Below, piece after piece: positions 32,962 through 42,600 of a stretch of 64,000 bases of DNA. Below the pieces are notes generated by a model that was not told the DNA's origin, searched no databases, and was given only the letters and a program-made list of their open reading frames with translations. The translations under genes were made by a program, and so were the position numbers. The first letter of the stretch is position 1, and every line of letters starts with the position of its first letter. The DNA is from Microbacterium sp. (lineage in GTDB: Bacteria; Actinomycetota; Actinomycetes; Actinomycetales; Microbacteriaceae), in assembly GCF_017305435.1 (NCBI RefSeq), contig NZ_JAFKIP010000003.1:186001-250000 (forward strand). Reading direction: 5' to 3'.

Positions 32962-33987
32962 TCAGGTCGGATGCGCGCCCGTCGCCGGGGCGGATTCTCG
33001 CACCACGAGGCGATACTCCGCTTCGAGCAGACGCGGCGCCCCTGCGTAGTCGCCGCTGATCCGCTCCAGGAGCGTCGACACCGCGGCCTGTGGCAGCCAC
33101 TCGCGACCCGGATCGATCGTCGTCAGCGAGGGGACGGCGTACTGCGACTCGTCGAGGTCGTCGAACCCGACGACGGCGACGCGCCCCGGCACCCCGATCC
33201 CCTCCTCGCTCAGCGCGCGCATGGCACCCAGGGCGAGGGTGTCGTTGAGTCCGAAGACCGCATCGAACGGGACACCGTCGGCGATCAGCGCGCGCACGAC
33301 GGCCGCACCGTTGGCGCGCTGCCAGATCGGCGCCGGTCGGATGAGCTCCGGATCGAACCGGATCGCCGCGGCATCCAGCGCCTCGCGATAGCCACGAAGA
33401 CGCAGTCCCGGCGAGCCGTCGACATCGCCCGCGTGGGCGCCGATCACCGCGATACGGCGACGCCCCAGATCGATGAGGTGCTGAGTGGCGGCGCGAGCGG
33501 CCGCCACGTTGCGCATCGTCACGTGATCGGCCGGACCGCCGAAGATGCGCTCGCCGAGCACGACCATCGGGTAGGGGGTCCGCAACGCCCCGACATCGTC
33601 CGCGGTCATTCCGAGCGGGCTGAAGAGCAGGCCGTCGGTCAGCTTGCGGCGCGGGCTGCGCAGGAGCGCCAGCTCGCGATCGCGGTGCCCGCCCGTCTGC
33701 TCCACGAGCACGACGACGCCCGCGCGCTCCGCCGCCTCGATCGTGCCGGCGGCGAGCTCGGCGAAGTAGCTCAGCCCGAGGTCGGGGACAGCGAGCCCGA
33801 TCGCACCGGTCCTGCCGGAGCGCAGCCCCCGCGCGGTGAGATTCGGCGTGTAGTCCAGCGCCGCGATCGCCTCACGGACCCGCTCCCGGGTCTCGGCGCG
33901 CACGTGCGGGTGATCGTGGATGACGTTGGAGACCGTCTTTATCGAGACACCGGCCCGCCGTGCCACGTCGTGCAGTGTCGCCGCCAC
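32962..33987 (-). CDS. LacI family transcriptional repressor
   Basis: A 341-residue LacI protein. The helix-turn-helix is ATLHDVARRAGVSIKTVSNV, with the hinge helix near residues 50-58 (TARGLRSGRTG). A periplasmic-binding-like sugar domain follows (GAIGLAVPDLGLSYFAELAA; AVFGLNDTLALGAMRALSEE). The GTG start is only six bases after the cytochrome gene stop, so it may also be reached by read-through from the etf operon. It most likely represses the downstream arabinofuranosidase in response to arabinose or an arabino-oligosaccharide. Confidence 0.9.
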   Translation of the reverse strand: MAATLHDVARRAGVSIKTVSNVIHDHPHVRAETRERVREAIAALDYTPNLTARGLRSGRTGAIGLAVPDLGLSYFAELAAGTIEAAERAGVVVLVEQTGGHRDRELALLRSPRRKLTDGLLFSPLGMTADDVGALRTPYPMVVLGERIFGGPADHVTMRNVAAARAATQHLIDLGRRRIAVIGAHAGDVDGSPGLRLRGYREALDAAAIRFDPELIRPAPIWQRANGAAVVRALIADGVPFDAVFGLNDTLALGAMRALSEEGIGVPGRVAVVGFDDLDESQYAVPSLTTIDPGREWLPQAAVSTLLERISGDYAGAPRLLEAEYRLVVRESAPATGAHPT

Positions 33988-33993
33988 GACGGT

Positions 33994-35604
33994 TCAACGC
34001 CCGCTGACGGTGCCGAACAGTCTGGCGATCGGGGCGAGCACGAGGGGGCGCGCCGCGATCCATGCGGCAGCGATGACCGCGAGGGATGCCACGAACATCC
34101 AGAACCCCGTCCAGTTGTCGGCGTAAGCGACGCCGTCGACGGAACCCTGGGCGGCGTACATGTGGTTGAGGTTCCGCAGGGCGCCCGTCGCGAGGACGAG
34201 CGCGACGTGGATGAAGATGAACACGACGAAGTACAGCATCACGGGGAAGTGCACCTTGCGCGCCCACTCGATGGGGTACGCAGCGCTGAGCTTCGCGTTC
34301 TTCTTCGGCCACAGACCGCTCATGCGGTAGCCCGTCACGATCGCCAGGGGCGCCGCGATGAACACCGTGGAGAAGTACGCGAGCTGCTGCAGCGAGTTGT
34401 AGTTCACCCAGCCGTTCTCGGTCGGCCAGTCGAGCGAGACGTACTGCAGCGCGGCGCTCAACGCGTTGGGGAAGACCTCCCAACTCGTCGGGACGATCCG
34501 CATCCACTGGCCCGTGACGAAGAGCAGGGCCACGAAGACGAACCCGTTGACGATCCAGAGCAGGTCGAGCGACTGGTGGAACCAGATCGTGAGGCTGACC
34601 TTGCCCTTCTTGTTCCGCTTGGGCGTCCAGAAGACGGCGGGGCGTTTCTCGGTACGGATCGTGAGGCCGGTGCGGATGATCAGCACCATCAGGAACACAT
34701 TGAAGAAGTGCTGCCAGCCGAGCCACGCGGGGATGCCGACGGGCGCCCCCTCGGGCAGGTGGTACTCGCCCGGATAGGTCACGAGGAAGTCCTGCATGAA
34801 CTCGAGGCTCAGGAACCAGCGGACGAACACGACTGCCATCCCGGCAGCGAAGAGGAGTCCCGCGCCGCCGACGATGATCGCCCCCGCCCACTGCGCCTTC
34901 GTGAAGGGGCCGTAGCGCTTCGGCTCGGCAGGCGGGGCGGGGCGGTGAGATGCCGCACGTCCCGGCCACACCGTCTGCGTGAACGGCAGCGGCGGCCGCG
35001 GTCCGTCCGGCGCCGCGGAGACGGCGACGGCTGCTCGCGCGGGTGCGGCCGGGGCATCCGCCTGTTCGGCGCCGGTTTCCTGCAGCGGCGCCTGAGGTTC
35101 CTGGCGCCCCGGCAGAGAGATGGCGCCCTCGTTCGCGGTGGGAGCGGCGGCGGGGTCGCCCACGCGCGCGAGGATTCCGCCGGGCGGCCACGGCTCGCCG
35201 CCGGGCGTGCGCGGCAGTCCGCGGCGCAGCGCCGTGGCATCCGTGTCGGAGGGCACGCTGTGGGTGGATGCCTCGGAGGTGGGGGGCGCCGTCGCGAGAG
35301 CCGGCGCGGCATCCGTCTCGGAAATCAGTACCTGCGGGTTCGACCCCGCCGAGGCAACATCGTGTGCCGCGCGAGCACCGCCACCCGGCGGCCACGGCTC
35401 GCCGCCGGGCGTGCGCGGCAGGCCGCGGCGCAGGGCCGCAGCCTCGCCCTGCAGAAGTGTCCCGATCTGTCGGGCGGCGCTCTCCGGCGCAGCAGAAGTG
35501 GCCACATCTGCAGCATCGGCTGCGCCCGCGGGGGGCCACGGCTCTCCCCCGGCGACGCGGGGCAGGCCGCGGCGCAGCGTGGACCCCGAACCCGACGACG
35601 CCAT
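33994..35604 (-). CDS. Membrane b-type cytochrome with N-terminal GGEPWPP repeats
   Basis: A 536-residue protein. The first 240 residues are a disordered, proline/alanine-rich region with three copies of LRRGLPRxPGGEPWPP (about 10-25, 58-73, 126-141). The rest is a di-haem cytochrome b-like membrane domain of the formate dehydrogenase gamma/cytochrome b561 type: hydrophobic helices near 245-270, 305-325, 350-372, 410-432, 455-480 and 500-520, with haem-ligand candidates in GWQHFFNVFL, IWFHQSLDL and RKVHFPVMLYF. The start overlaps the etfA stop by one base. Coupling to EtfBA suggests it passes electrons from reduced ETF to the quinone pool, in place of ETF:quinone oxidoreductase. That role is inference. 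Confidence 0.8.
   Translation of the reverse strand: MASSGSGSTLRRGLPRVAGGEPWPPAGAADAADVATSAAPESAARQIGTLLQGEAAALRRGLPRTPGGEPWPPGGGARAAHDVASAGSNPQVLISETDAAPALATAPPTSEASTHSVPSDTDATALRRGLPRTPGGEPWPPGGILARVGDPAAAPTANEGAISLPGRQEPQAPLQETGAEQADAPAAPARAAVAVSAAPDGPRPPLPFTQTVWPGRAASHRPAPPAEPKRYGPFTKAQWAGAIIVGGAGLLFAAGMAVVFVRWFLSLEFMQDFLVTYPGEYHLPEGAPVGIPAWLGWQHFFNVFLMVLIIRTGLTIRTEKRPAVFWTPKRNKKGKVSLTIWFHQSLDLLWIVNGFVFVALLFVTGQWMRIVPTSWEVFPNALSAALQYVSLDWPTENGWVNYNSLQQLAYFSTVFIAAPLAIVTGYRMSGLWPKKNAKLSAAYPIEWARKVHFPVMLYFVVFIFIHVALVLATGALRNLNHMYAAQGSVDGVAYADNWTGFWMFVASLAVIAAAWIAARPLVLAPIARLFGTVSGR
35181..35577 (-). repeat. Three 47-bp coding repeats (LRRGLPR-PGGEPWPP)
   Basis: Near-identical 47-base units lie at 35181-35227, 35387-35433 and 35531-35577 inside the cytochrome gene. 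The first two differ by a single base; the third, at the protein N-terminus, has diverged more. Each encodes one LRRGLPR..GGEPWPP unit. Spacing is irregular and the units are coding, so this is not a CRISPR array. Confidence 0.8.
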
Positions 35605-36602
35605 CAGGCCTTCTTGGCGTTGAGCGCGGCGATCAGCTGGGGCACGACCTGGAACACGTCGCCCACGATGCCGTAGTCGGCGATCTCGAAGATCGGCGCA
35701 TCGCCGTCCTTATTGATCGCGACGATCGTCTTCGCGGTCTGCATGCCCGCTTTGTGCTGGATGGCGCCCGAGATCCCCAGCGCGACGTACAGCTGCGGCG
35801 CGACGGACACCCCGGTCTGCCCGACCTGGTGCGAATACGGGATGTACCCGGCATCCACGGCCGCGCGCGACGCTCCGACCGCAGCACCCAGCGCGTCGGC
35901 GAGTTCCTCGACGAGCACGAACTTCTCCGCCGAGCCAAGGCCGCGCCCGCCCGAGACGACCTTCGCCGCGCCGCGCAGCTCGGGGCGCGACGAGGTCGCG
36001 ACCTCCGCCGTGAACGAGGCGATCCGCGCCGCCGGGAGCCCCGATGCCGCCACCGCGAGCTCTTCGACGACAGGGGATGCCACGGCCTCCGCACGCGCGT
36101 CGATGGCACCCTGCCGCACCGTCACGACGAGTGCGCCGAACGTCGGGGCCGACGTGGCGTTGAACGCCCCGCCGTAGACCGAGTGCTGCGCGAGGACGCC
36201 CTCCTCGTCGCGCGCGACACCGACCGCGTCGACCGCGAGCGCGAGCGATCGCCGCGCGGCGAGCCGCCCCGCCACGTCGCGCCCCTCGATCGAGTTCGAC
36301 ACGAGGACCGCATCGGGCTGCACGAGGTCGTAGGCGGATGCCGCGGCATCCACGATCGGCACCGTCAGCGCGTCGTCGGCCCCGCCTGCGCCGCCGAGCG
36401 CAGCCGTCAGCACCACCGGAGCGCCCAGCTCACCGGCCGCCGCAGCGAGCGCCGCGAGCGCCTCGTCCGCGGCGACGACCAGCGCGACGGGCGTGCCGAT
36501 CTCGGCGGCGGCTCCCAGGAGCCCCGCCGACGACGACGCCAGGGCGCCGCCCGGTGTGACGTCCAGCACGACCAGAATCGAATCCGCAGCGAACTCCGCC
36601 AT
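35604..36602 (-). CDS. etfA: Electron transfer flavoprotein alpha subunit
   Basis: A 332-residue protein from the ATG of [15 protein letters not shown]. The C-terminal FAD-binding domain is clear: [40 protein letters not shown] and [25 protein letters not shown] with the family's ISGAIQH motif. With EtfB it carries electrons from acyl-CoA dehydrogenases. The start is 10 bases after the etfB stop, and the stop overlaps the cytochrome start. Confidence 0.95.
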   Translation of the reverse strand: MAEFAADSILVVLDVTPGGALASSSAGLLGAAAEIGTPVALVVAADEALAALAAAAGELGAPVVLTAALGGAGGADDALTVPIVDAAASAYDLVQPDAVLVSNSIEGRDVAGRLAARRSLALAVDAVGVARDEEGVLAQHSVYGGAFNATSAPTFGALVVTVRQGAIDARAEAVASPVVEELAVAASGLPAARIASFTAEVATSSRPELRGAAKVVSGGRGLGSAEKFVLVEELADALGAAVGASRAAVDAGYIPYSHQVGQTGVSVAPQLYVALGISGAIQHKAGMQTAKTIVAINKDGDAPIFEIADYGIVGDVFQVVPQLIAALNAKKA

Positions 36603-36612
36603 GGTGTGCCCC

Positions 36613-37389
36613 TTACGCCAGTCGGTTCTCGATGAGGTATGCCGCGAGCTTCTCGCCCGCATCGCCCTCGTCGGTGATCTTCACGCCCGCGCCGCGCGGC
36701 GGCTTCTCGCTCACCGCGGTGAGGATCGACTGCGGCGCGGATGCCGGGTCGACGTCGGCCCCGAGGCCCTGGAGCGACACCGTCTCGAACGGCTTCTTCT
36801 TCGCCGCCATGATGCCCTTGAAGTTCGGGAACCGCGCGTCGGGCAGCGCCTCGGTGATCGAGATGACCGCCGGCAGCGTCGCGGTGGCCTGGGCCGTCCC
36901 GGCATCCGTCGCACGCGTGCCCGACACCTCGCCCTCCGCGATCGTGACGGCCGACAGCGCCGTCGCCTGGGCGACGCCGAGGTGCTCCGCGAGCATCGCG
37001 GGGATCACTCCGCCCGAGCCGTCGGTGGAGAGGTTGCCCGTGATGACGAGGTCGAATCCGGCCCGCTGCACGGCTGCGGCGAGGACGCGCGCGGTGATCC
37101 CCAGATCGGCCCCGGCGAGACCCTCGTCGACGACCTGCAGCGCGGATGCCGCGCCCATCGCGAGACCCTTGCGGATCGTCGCGGCCGATGCCTCCGCCGC
37201 CATCGACACGACCTGAACCTCGGTTCCGGGGTTCGCGTCGGCGTAGCTCAGCGCGACCTCGAGGGCGCGTTCGCCGATCTCGTCGAGGACGCGCTCCGAG
37301 GCGGCGCGATCGGCGAGCCCCGTCTCCAGGCTCAGCTTCCGATCACCGTAGGTATCGGGGACTTCCTTGACCAGCACCACGATCTTCAT
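36613..37389 (-). CDS. etfB: Electron transfer flavoprotein beta subunit
   Basis: A 258-residue Etf[41 protein letters not shown] and [20 protein letters not shown] are family regions, and [19 protein letters not shown] is the signature ETF beta motif near residue 195. It binds AMP and forms the heterodimer with EtfA. It is the first gene of etfB-etfA-cytochrome b, downstream of and in the same direction as the acyl-CoA dehydrogenase and enoyl-CoA hydratase genes. Confidence 0.95.
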   Translation of the reverse strand: MKIVVLVKEVPDTYGDRKLSLETGLADRAASERVLDEIGERALEVALSYADANPGTEVQVVSMAAEASAATIRKGLAMGAASALQVVDEGLAGADLGITARVLAAAVQRAGFDLVITGNLSTDGSGGVIPAMLAEHLGVAQATALSAVTIAEGEVSGTRATDAGTAQATATLPAVISITEALPDARFPNFKGIMAAKKKPFETVSLQGLGADVDPASAPQSILTAVSEKPPRGAGVKITDEGDAGEKLAAYLIENRLA

Positions 37390-37472
37390 CGCATCTCCTT
37401 CGCGCTGTACCCATCATAGGAGATGAGACGCAGTTTCAGATTGTGTGAGACGGCGGATCACCGTCGCCACCG

Positions 37473-38249
37473 TCAGCGATTCCTGAACCGCGGCGCCCTC
37501 TTCTCGCGGAAGGCGGCCATGCCCTCCTTCTGGTCCTCGGTGTCGAAGAGGCCCGAGAACGCCTGCCGCTCGAACCGCAGACCCTCGGCGAGCGAGCTCT
37601 CCAGGGCGGCATCCAGCGCCGCCTTCGCGGCGAAGAGTGCGACGAGCGACTTCTCGGCGACGGATGCCGCGACCTTCTCCGCCTCCGCGACGAGCTCGGA
37701 TGCCGGGACGACACGCGAGACGAGTCCGACCTCGGCGGCCTCGGCGGCATCGAGCAGGCGCCCCGTGAGCACCAGATCCGCGGCGACGTACGGCCCGACG
37801 GCACGGACGAGTCGCTGCGTGCCGCCCATGCCCGGGATGACCCCGAGAGTGATCTCGGGCTGGCCGAAGCGCGCCGTGTCGGCCGCGAGGATGATGTCGC
37901 ACATCATGGCGAGCTCGCATCCCCCGCCGAGCGCGTAGCCCGAGACCGCCGCGATCACCGGCGTGCGGACCGCCGCGAAGCGTGCCCAGGCGCCGAAATG
38001 GTCGTCCATGAGCATCTCGCGGCCCGACTTCTGCTCCATCTCCTTGATGTCCGCGCCCGCCGCGAACGCCCGCTCACTGCCGGTCACGACGATCGCGCCG
38101 ATCGCGGTGTCGGCGTCGAACGCCTCGGCGGCGGCGACGACGTCGCGCATGACCTGCGTGTTCAGGGCGTTGAGGGCCTCGGGACGGTTCAGGGTGATCC
38201 AGCCGACGCGCCCGCGCGTCTCGACGAGGATCGTCTCGTAATCGGTCAT
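37473..38249 (-). CDS. Enoyl-CoA hydratase
   Basis: A 258-residue crotonase from the ATG of [20 protein letters not shown]. Oxyanion-hole regions [11 protein letters not shown] and [17 protein letters not shown] are present. The two catalytic glutamates are expected in the [19 protein letters not shown] segment and the helix before it, and are conserved here. It hydrates trans-2-enoyl-CoA to 3-hydroxyacyl-CoA in beta-oxidation. It begins 31 bases after the acyl-CoA dehydrogenase gene and belongs to the same transcription unit. An in-frame extension upstream overlaps that gene and is not real. Confidence 0.92.
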   Translation of the reverse strand: MTDYETILVETRGRVGWITLNRPEALNALNTQVMRDVVAAAEAFDADTAIGAIVVTGSERAFAAGADIKEMEQKSGREMLMDDHFGAWARFAAVRTPVIAAVSGYALGGGCELAMMCDIILAADTARFGQPEITLGVIPGMGGTQRLVRAVGPYVAADLVLTGRLLDAAEAAEVGLVSRVVPASELVAEAEKVAASVAEKSLVALFAAKAALDAALESSLAEGLRFERQAFSGLFDTEDQKEGMAAFREKRAPRFRNR

Positions 38250-38280
38250 GGCGTCAGTCTTCCAGCCTCGTCGGCGCCGA

Positions 38281-39438
38281 TCACGCGCCGACGATGCCGC
38301 GGCCGATGACGACGCGCATGATCTCGTTCGTCCCCTCGAGGATCTGGTGCACGCGCAGATCACGGACGACCTTCTCGATGCCGTACTCCTGCAGGTATCC
38401 GTACCCGCCGTGCAGCTGCAGCGCCCGATTGGCGACCTCGAACCCGGCATCCGTCGCGAAGCGCTTCGCCATCGCGCACTGGACGGCGACGTCGGGGGCG
38501 TCCTCGTCGATCGCACGCGCGGCCCGCTCGACGAGCGCCCGCGCGGCGACGAGCTCCGTCGCCATGTCGGCCAGGGCGAACACGACCGACTGGCGTTCGG
38601 CGAGCGCCTCGCCGAACGTGAAGCGCTCGTGCACATAGCGGATGGCGCGGTCGAGGGCCCACTGCGCACCGCCGATCGAGCACGCGGCGATGTTGACGCG
38701 CCCGCCGTTGAGGCCCTTCATCGCGATGCGGAACCCGCCGCCGAGCTCGCCGAGGACGGCGGATGCCGGGACGCGCACCTCGTCGAGGATCACCTGCCGC
38801 GTCGGCTGCGCGTTCCACCCCATCTTGTGCTCGTTCGCGCCGAAGCTCAGGCCCACGGCATCCGCCGGGACGAGGAACGCCGTGATGCCCCGAGCGCCGG
38901 GCGCACCCGTCCGCGCCATGACGACGTAGACGGATGCCTCGCCGGCGCCCGAGATGAACTGCTTGACGCCCGTCAGCACGTACTCGTCGCCGTCCGCGAT
39001 CGCGCTCGTCGTGATCGCCGCGGCGTCCGACCCGGCGCCGGGCTCGGTGAGGCAGTACGCCCCGAGGTCGCGCAGCGTCGCCAGCCGCGGCAGCCACTGC
39101 TCGCGCTGCGCGGGCGTGCCGTTCTGATCGATCATCCACGCGACCATGTTGTGGATCGTGATGTACGCCGCGATCGTCGGGTCGCCCATCGCGAGCGCCT
39201 CGAAGATCGCCGCGGCGTCCTCGCGCCGCAGGCCCGTGCCGCCGACGTCCTCGCGTACGTACAGCGCCCCGAGGCCGAGCTCGCCCGCCTCGGCGAGGAC
39301 GTCCCGGGGGAAGTGCTTGCGCCGATCCCAATCGAGCGCGCCCGGCGCGAGCCGCGTCTGCGCGAACTCGCGGACGGCGTCCAGGATGGCATCCCGCTCT
39401 TCGGCGGAGAGCGCAGTGGGTATGGCAGTCATGCTCAT
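38281..39438 (-). CDS. Acyl-CoA dehydrogenase
   Basis: A 385-residue FAD enzyme. [20 protein letters not shown] and [20 protein letters not shown] are diagnostic. The C-terminal [20 protein letters not shown] holds the usual FAD/substrate region, with the catalytic base likely the Glu in [16 protein letters not shown]. The layout resembles isobutyryl-CoA/short branched-chain dehydrogenases more than long-chain ones. Electrons would go to the EtfBA pair encoded downstream. The start has GAGGA about nine bases upstream. Confidence 0.94.
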   Translation of the reverse strand: MSMTAIPTALSAEERDAILDAVREFAQTRLAPGALDWDRRKHFPRDVLAEAGELGLGALYVREDVGGTGLRREDAAAIFEALAMGDPTIAAYITIHNMVAWMIDQNGTPAQREQWLPRLATLRDLGAYCLTEPGAGSDAAAITTSAIADGDEYVLTGVKQFISGAGEASVYVVMARTGAPGARGITAFLVPADAVGLSFGANEHKMGWNAQPTRQVILDEVRVPASAVLGELGGGFRIAMKGLNGGRVNIAACSIGGAQWALDRAIRYVHERFTFGEALAERQSVVFALADMATELVAARALVERAARAIDEDAPDVAVQCAMAKRFATDAGFEVANRALQLHGGYGYLQEYGIEKVVRDLRVHQILEGTNEIMRVVIGRGIVGA

Positions 39439-39557
39439 GCAGTCACGTCCTCGTGAGACAAATCGACATCTTCGTCAGCGCCGGGTAGGGCACATTGCTC
39501 AGTGTACGTGACGACCGTCCGCCGCGGCGAGCGCCGGAGGGCACGGACCACCCGTTC

Positions 39558-39579
39558 GTTCACCCGCGGGTCACGCCCG
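39558..39579 (+). promoter_or_regulatory. PHO-box-like direct repeat upstream of the 5'-nucleotidase
   Basis: Two adjacent 11-base units, GTTCACCCGCG (39558-39568) and GGTCACGCCCG (39569-39579), fit the streptomycete PHO-box unit G[GT]TCAYYYR[GC]G: fully in the first, partly in the second. The site is 57 bases before the start of a surface 5'-nucleotidase, a common phosphate-starvation gene. PhoP binding is inferred. Confidence 0.5.
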
Positions 39580-39635
39580 CGCCACCGGAGATCGTTAGGC
39601 AGAAGGCACCCTGCCCATACGACCTGAGGACATCC

Positions 39636-42600
39636 ATGCCTTCGCCTGTCCGGCGTCGCACGATCGGCGCCGTCACCACCGCCGCACTCGTGTGCACGCT
39701 CGCCCTGACACCGCTCGCCTCCCCCGCCTTCGCCGCGCCCGACCCCGCCGTGCCGCTCGTGCACGCGGCGGAGGATGCCGCCATCTCGCTCACCCCGATC
39801 GGGACGCACGCCACCGGCGTGTTCGGCGAATCCGCCGCCGAGATCGTCGCCGCCCACAGCGACCGCCTCTTCGTCGTGAACGCGCAGGCCGGCGCCGTCA
39901 CCGTGCTCGACTACTCCGACGCGACCGCACCCGCGGAGCTCTACGAGATCGCCTCCGACGGCATCGCGAACTCGGTCGCGGTGCGCGCGGACGGCCTCGG
40001 CGTCATCGCGCTCGAGAACCCTGTGAAGACCGACCCCGGACGCCTGGTGTTCTTCGACGCGGACGCCGCAGCCCCCACCGTGCTCGGCAGCGTCACCGTC
40101 GGCGCCCTCCCCGACATGGTGACGGTCTCGAAGGACGGCCGGTACGCCGTCGTCGCGAACGAGGGTGAACCCGCCGCGGACTTCTCGCTCGACCCCGAGG
40201 GCTCGGTCGGCGTCGTCAGCCTCCCCGCCGGGAAGGCGGCGCCGTCGCAGAGCGACGTGCGCCTCGCCGGCTTCGGCGCCTACGAAGGCGAGAACCTCCC
40301 CGCGGACGTCCGCGTCTTCGGCCCCGACGTCGCCGCGCCCGACCAGGGCGAGCGCCCGCTCGCGGCGAACCGCGTCAGCCGCAACCTCGAGCCCGAGTAC
40401 ATCACGATCGACGGCGGCACGGCGTACGCCGCGATCCAGGAGGCGAACGCGATCGCCGTCATCGACCTCGCCTCGGCATCCGTCACCGACCTGTACTCGC
40501 TCGGATTCAAGGATCACGGTGTGGCGGGCAACGGCCTCGACGCGAGCGACCGCGACTCGGCGATCGACATCGCCACCTACCCGGGACTGAAGGGCGTGTA
40601 CATGCCCGACGGCATCGCGTCCTACCAGGCGGCCGGGCAGACCTACCTCGTCACCGCGAACGAGGGCGACGCGCGTGAGTGGGGCTCGTACATCGACGAG
40701 GCCCGCGTGAAGGACCTCGGCAAGAAGGGGCTCGCCGCGGTCTGCGCCGACAGCCCGCTCTCCGGTTCCAAGGCCGACGCCAAGCTCGGACGCCTCAAAA
40801 TCGCGACGGACCTCGGCATCGCCGACGGTGCCGACTGCTACAGCGAGCTCTACAGCTACGGCGGGCGCTCCTTCTCGATCTGGACGACGGCCGGCGAGCA
40901 GGTCTTCGACTCCGGCGACGGGTTCGAGCAGATCATCGCCGACGCCATCCCCGACTACTTCAACTCGGGCCACGACGAGACCGGGTTCGACACCCGCAGC
41001 GCGGCGAAGGGCCCCGAACCCGAGAACGTCGCGATCGGCGCCGTGAACGGCCGCACCTACGCATTCGTCGGCCTCGAGCGGGTCGGCGGGATCATGGTCT
41101 ACGACATCACCGACCCCGCCGCCGCGACCTTCGTCACCTACGTCAACAACCGGGACTTCACGGCGGGCAAAGAGCCGAGCGCCGCATCGCTCGACCTCGG
41201 CGCCGAGGGCGTCACGTTCATCCCCGCGGAGCAGTCCACGACCGGCGAGCCGCTGCTCGCCGTCGCGAACGAGGTCTCCGGCACGACGACCCTCTTCGCG
41301 ATCGATAACGGCCTCACCGACATCCAGGTGCTGACGATCAACGACTTCCACGGGCGCATCGAGCAGAACCTCGCCAACAAGGAGGCCGGCGCCGCCGTGC
41401 TCGCCGGCGCGGTCGACGCGTTCGAGGCGCAGAACCCGAACACGCTGTTCGTCTCGGCGGGCGACAACATCGGGGCATCCACGTTCACGTCCTTCATCCA
41501 GCAGGACACCCCGACGATCCAGGCGCTCAGGGCCGCCGGTCTCGACGTCGGCGCCGTGGGCAACCACGAGTTCGACGCGGGCTTCGACGACCTCAAGAAC
41601 CGGGTCACGCCGGCCCTCGGCGGCAGCCACCTCTCCCTGGGCGCGAACGTGTACCTCAAGGGCGCGAAGACGCCGGCGCTCGACGAGTACCGGGTCGAGA
41701 CCGTCGACGGCGTGCGCATCGCCTTCATCGGCACCGTCACCGAGCAGACCGCGGCGATGGTCACCCCGACCGGGATCGCCGGCATCGAGTTCGGCGACCA
41801 GCTCAAGGCCGTCAATCGCGTCGCGGCGAAGATCACCGACGGCGACCTCGCCGACGTCATCGTGCTGCTCACGCACGAAGGCCCCGCGACGGCGTCCTGC
41901 GAGGCCGTCGCCGGTGACACGACGGCGTTCGGCGAGCTGATCCGCGGGGCATCCGCCGCGGTGGATGCCATCGTCACCGGCCACACGCACCAGTCGTTCG
42001 CGTGCGAGGTCGCCGGCCCCGGCGGCGAGCGCCCGGTGATCCAGGCGCACCAGTACGGCACGACGCTCGGAAAGCTCGACCTGACCGTGGACTCGACCAC
42101 GAAGGAGCTCGTCTCCGTCACGCCGTCGCTGGTTCCACTCGTCGTGAACGGCGCTGCCGCCTACCCGGCGGACCCCGCGGTCGCGAAGATCGTGTCGGAC
42201 GCCGTGTCCGTCGCGAACGAGAAGGGCACGGTCGAGGTCGGCGCCATCAGCGCGGACATCCTGCGGGGTGGCACGGGCGGCTCGGATCGGGGCGTCGAGT
42301 CCTCGCTCGGGAACACCGTCGCGGACCTGTACCTGTGGGCGACCTCGAACGAGGACTACGCGGGGACGCCCGCGCAGATCGGCCTCATGAACCCGGGAGG
42401 CCTGCGCGCCGACCTCATCAAGGTCGGCGACGGCACCGTCACCGTCCGCGACGTGGCGAACGTGCAGCCGTTCGCGAACACGCTCGTCACCGTCACCCTC
42501 ACCGGGGCGCAGCTGAAGGCGGTGCTCGAGGAGCAGTGGCAGCCGGACGGCTCGTCGCGACCGAAGCTGCACCTGGGTGTGTCGGAGGGCTTCACGTACA

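Noticed and set aside
35181-35577. Three 47-bp repeats considered as a short CRISPR array.
   Set aside because: Spacing is irregular, the units are in frame and encode a clear peptide repeat, and no cas gene is near.
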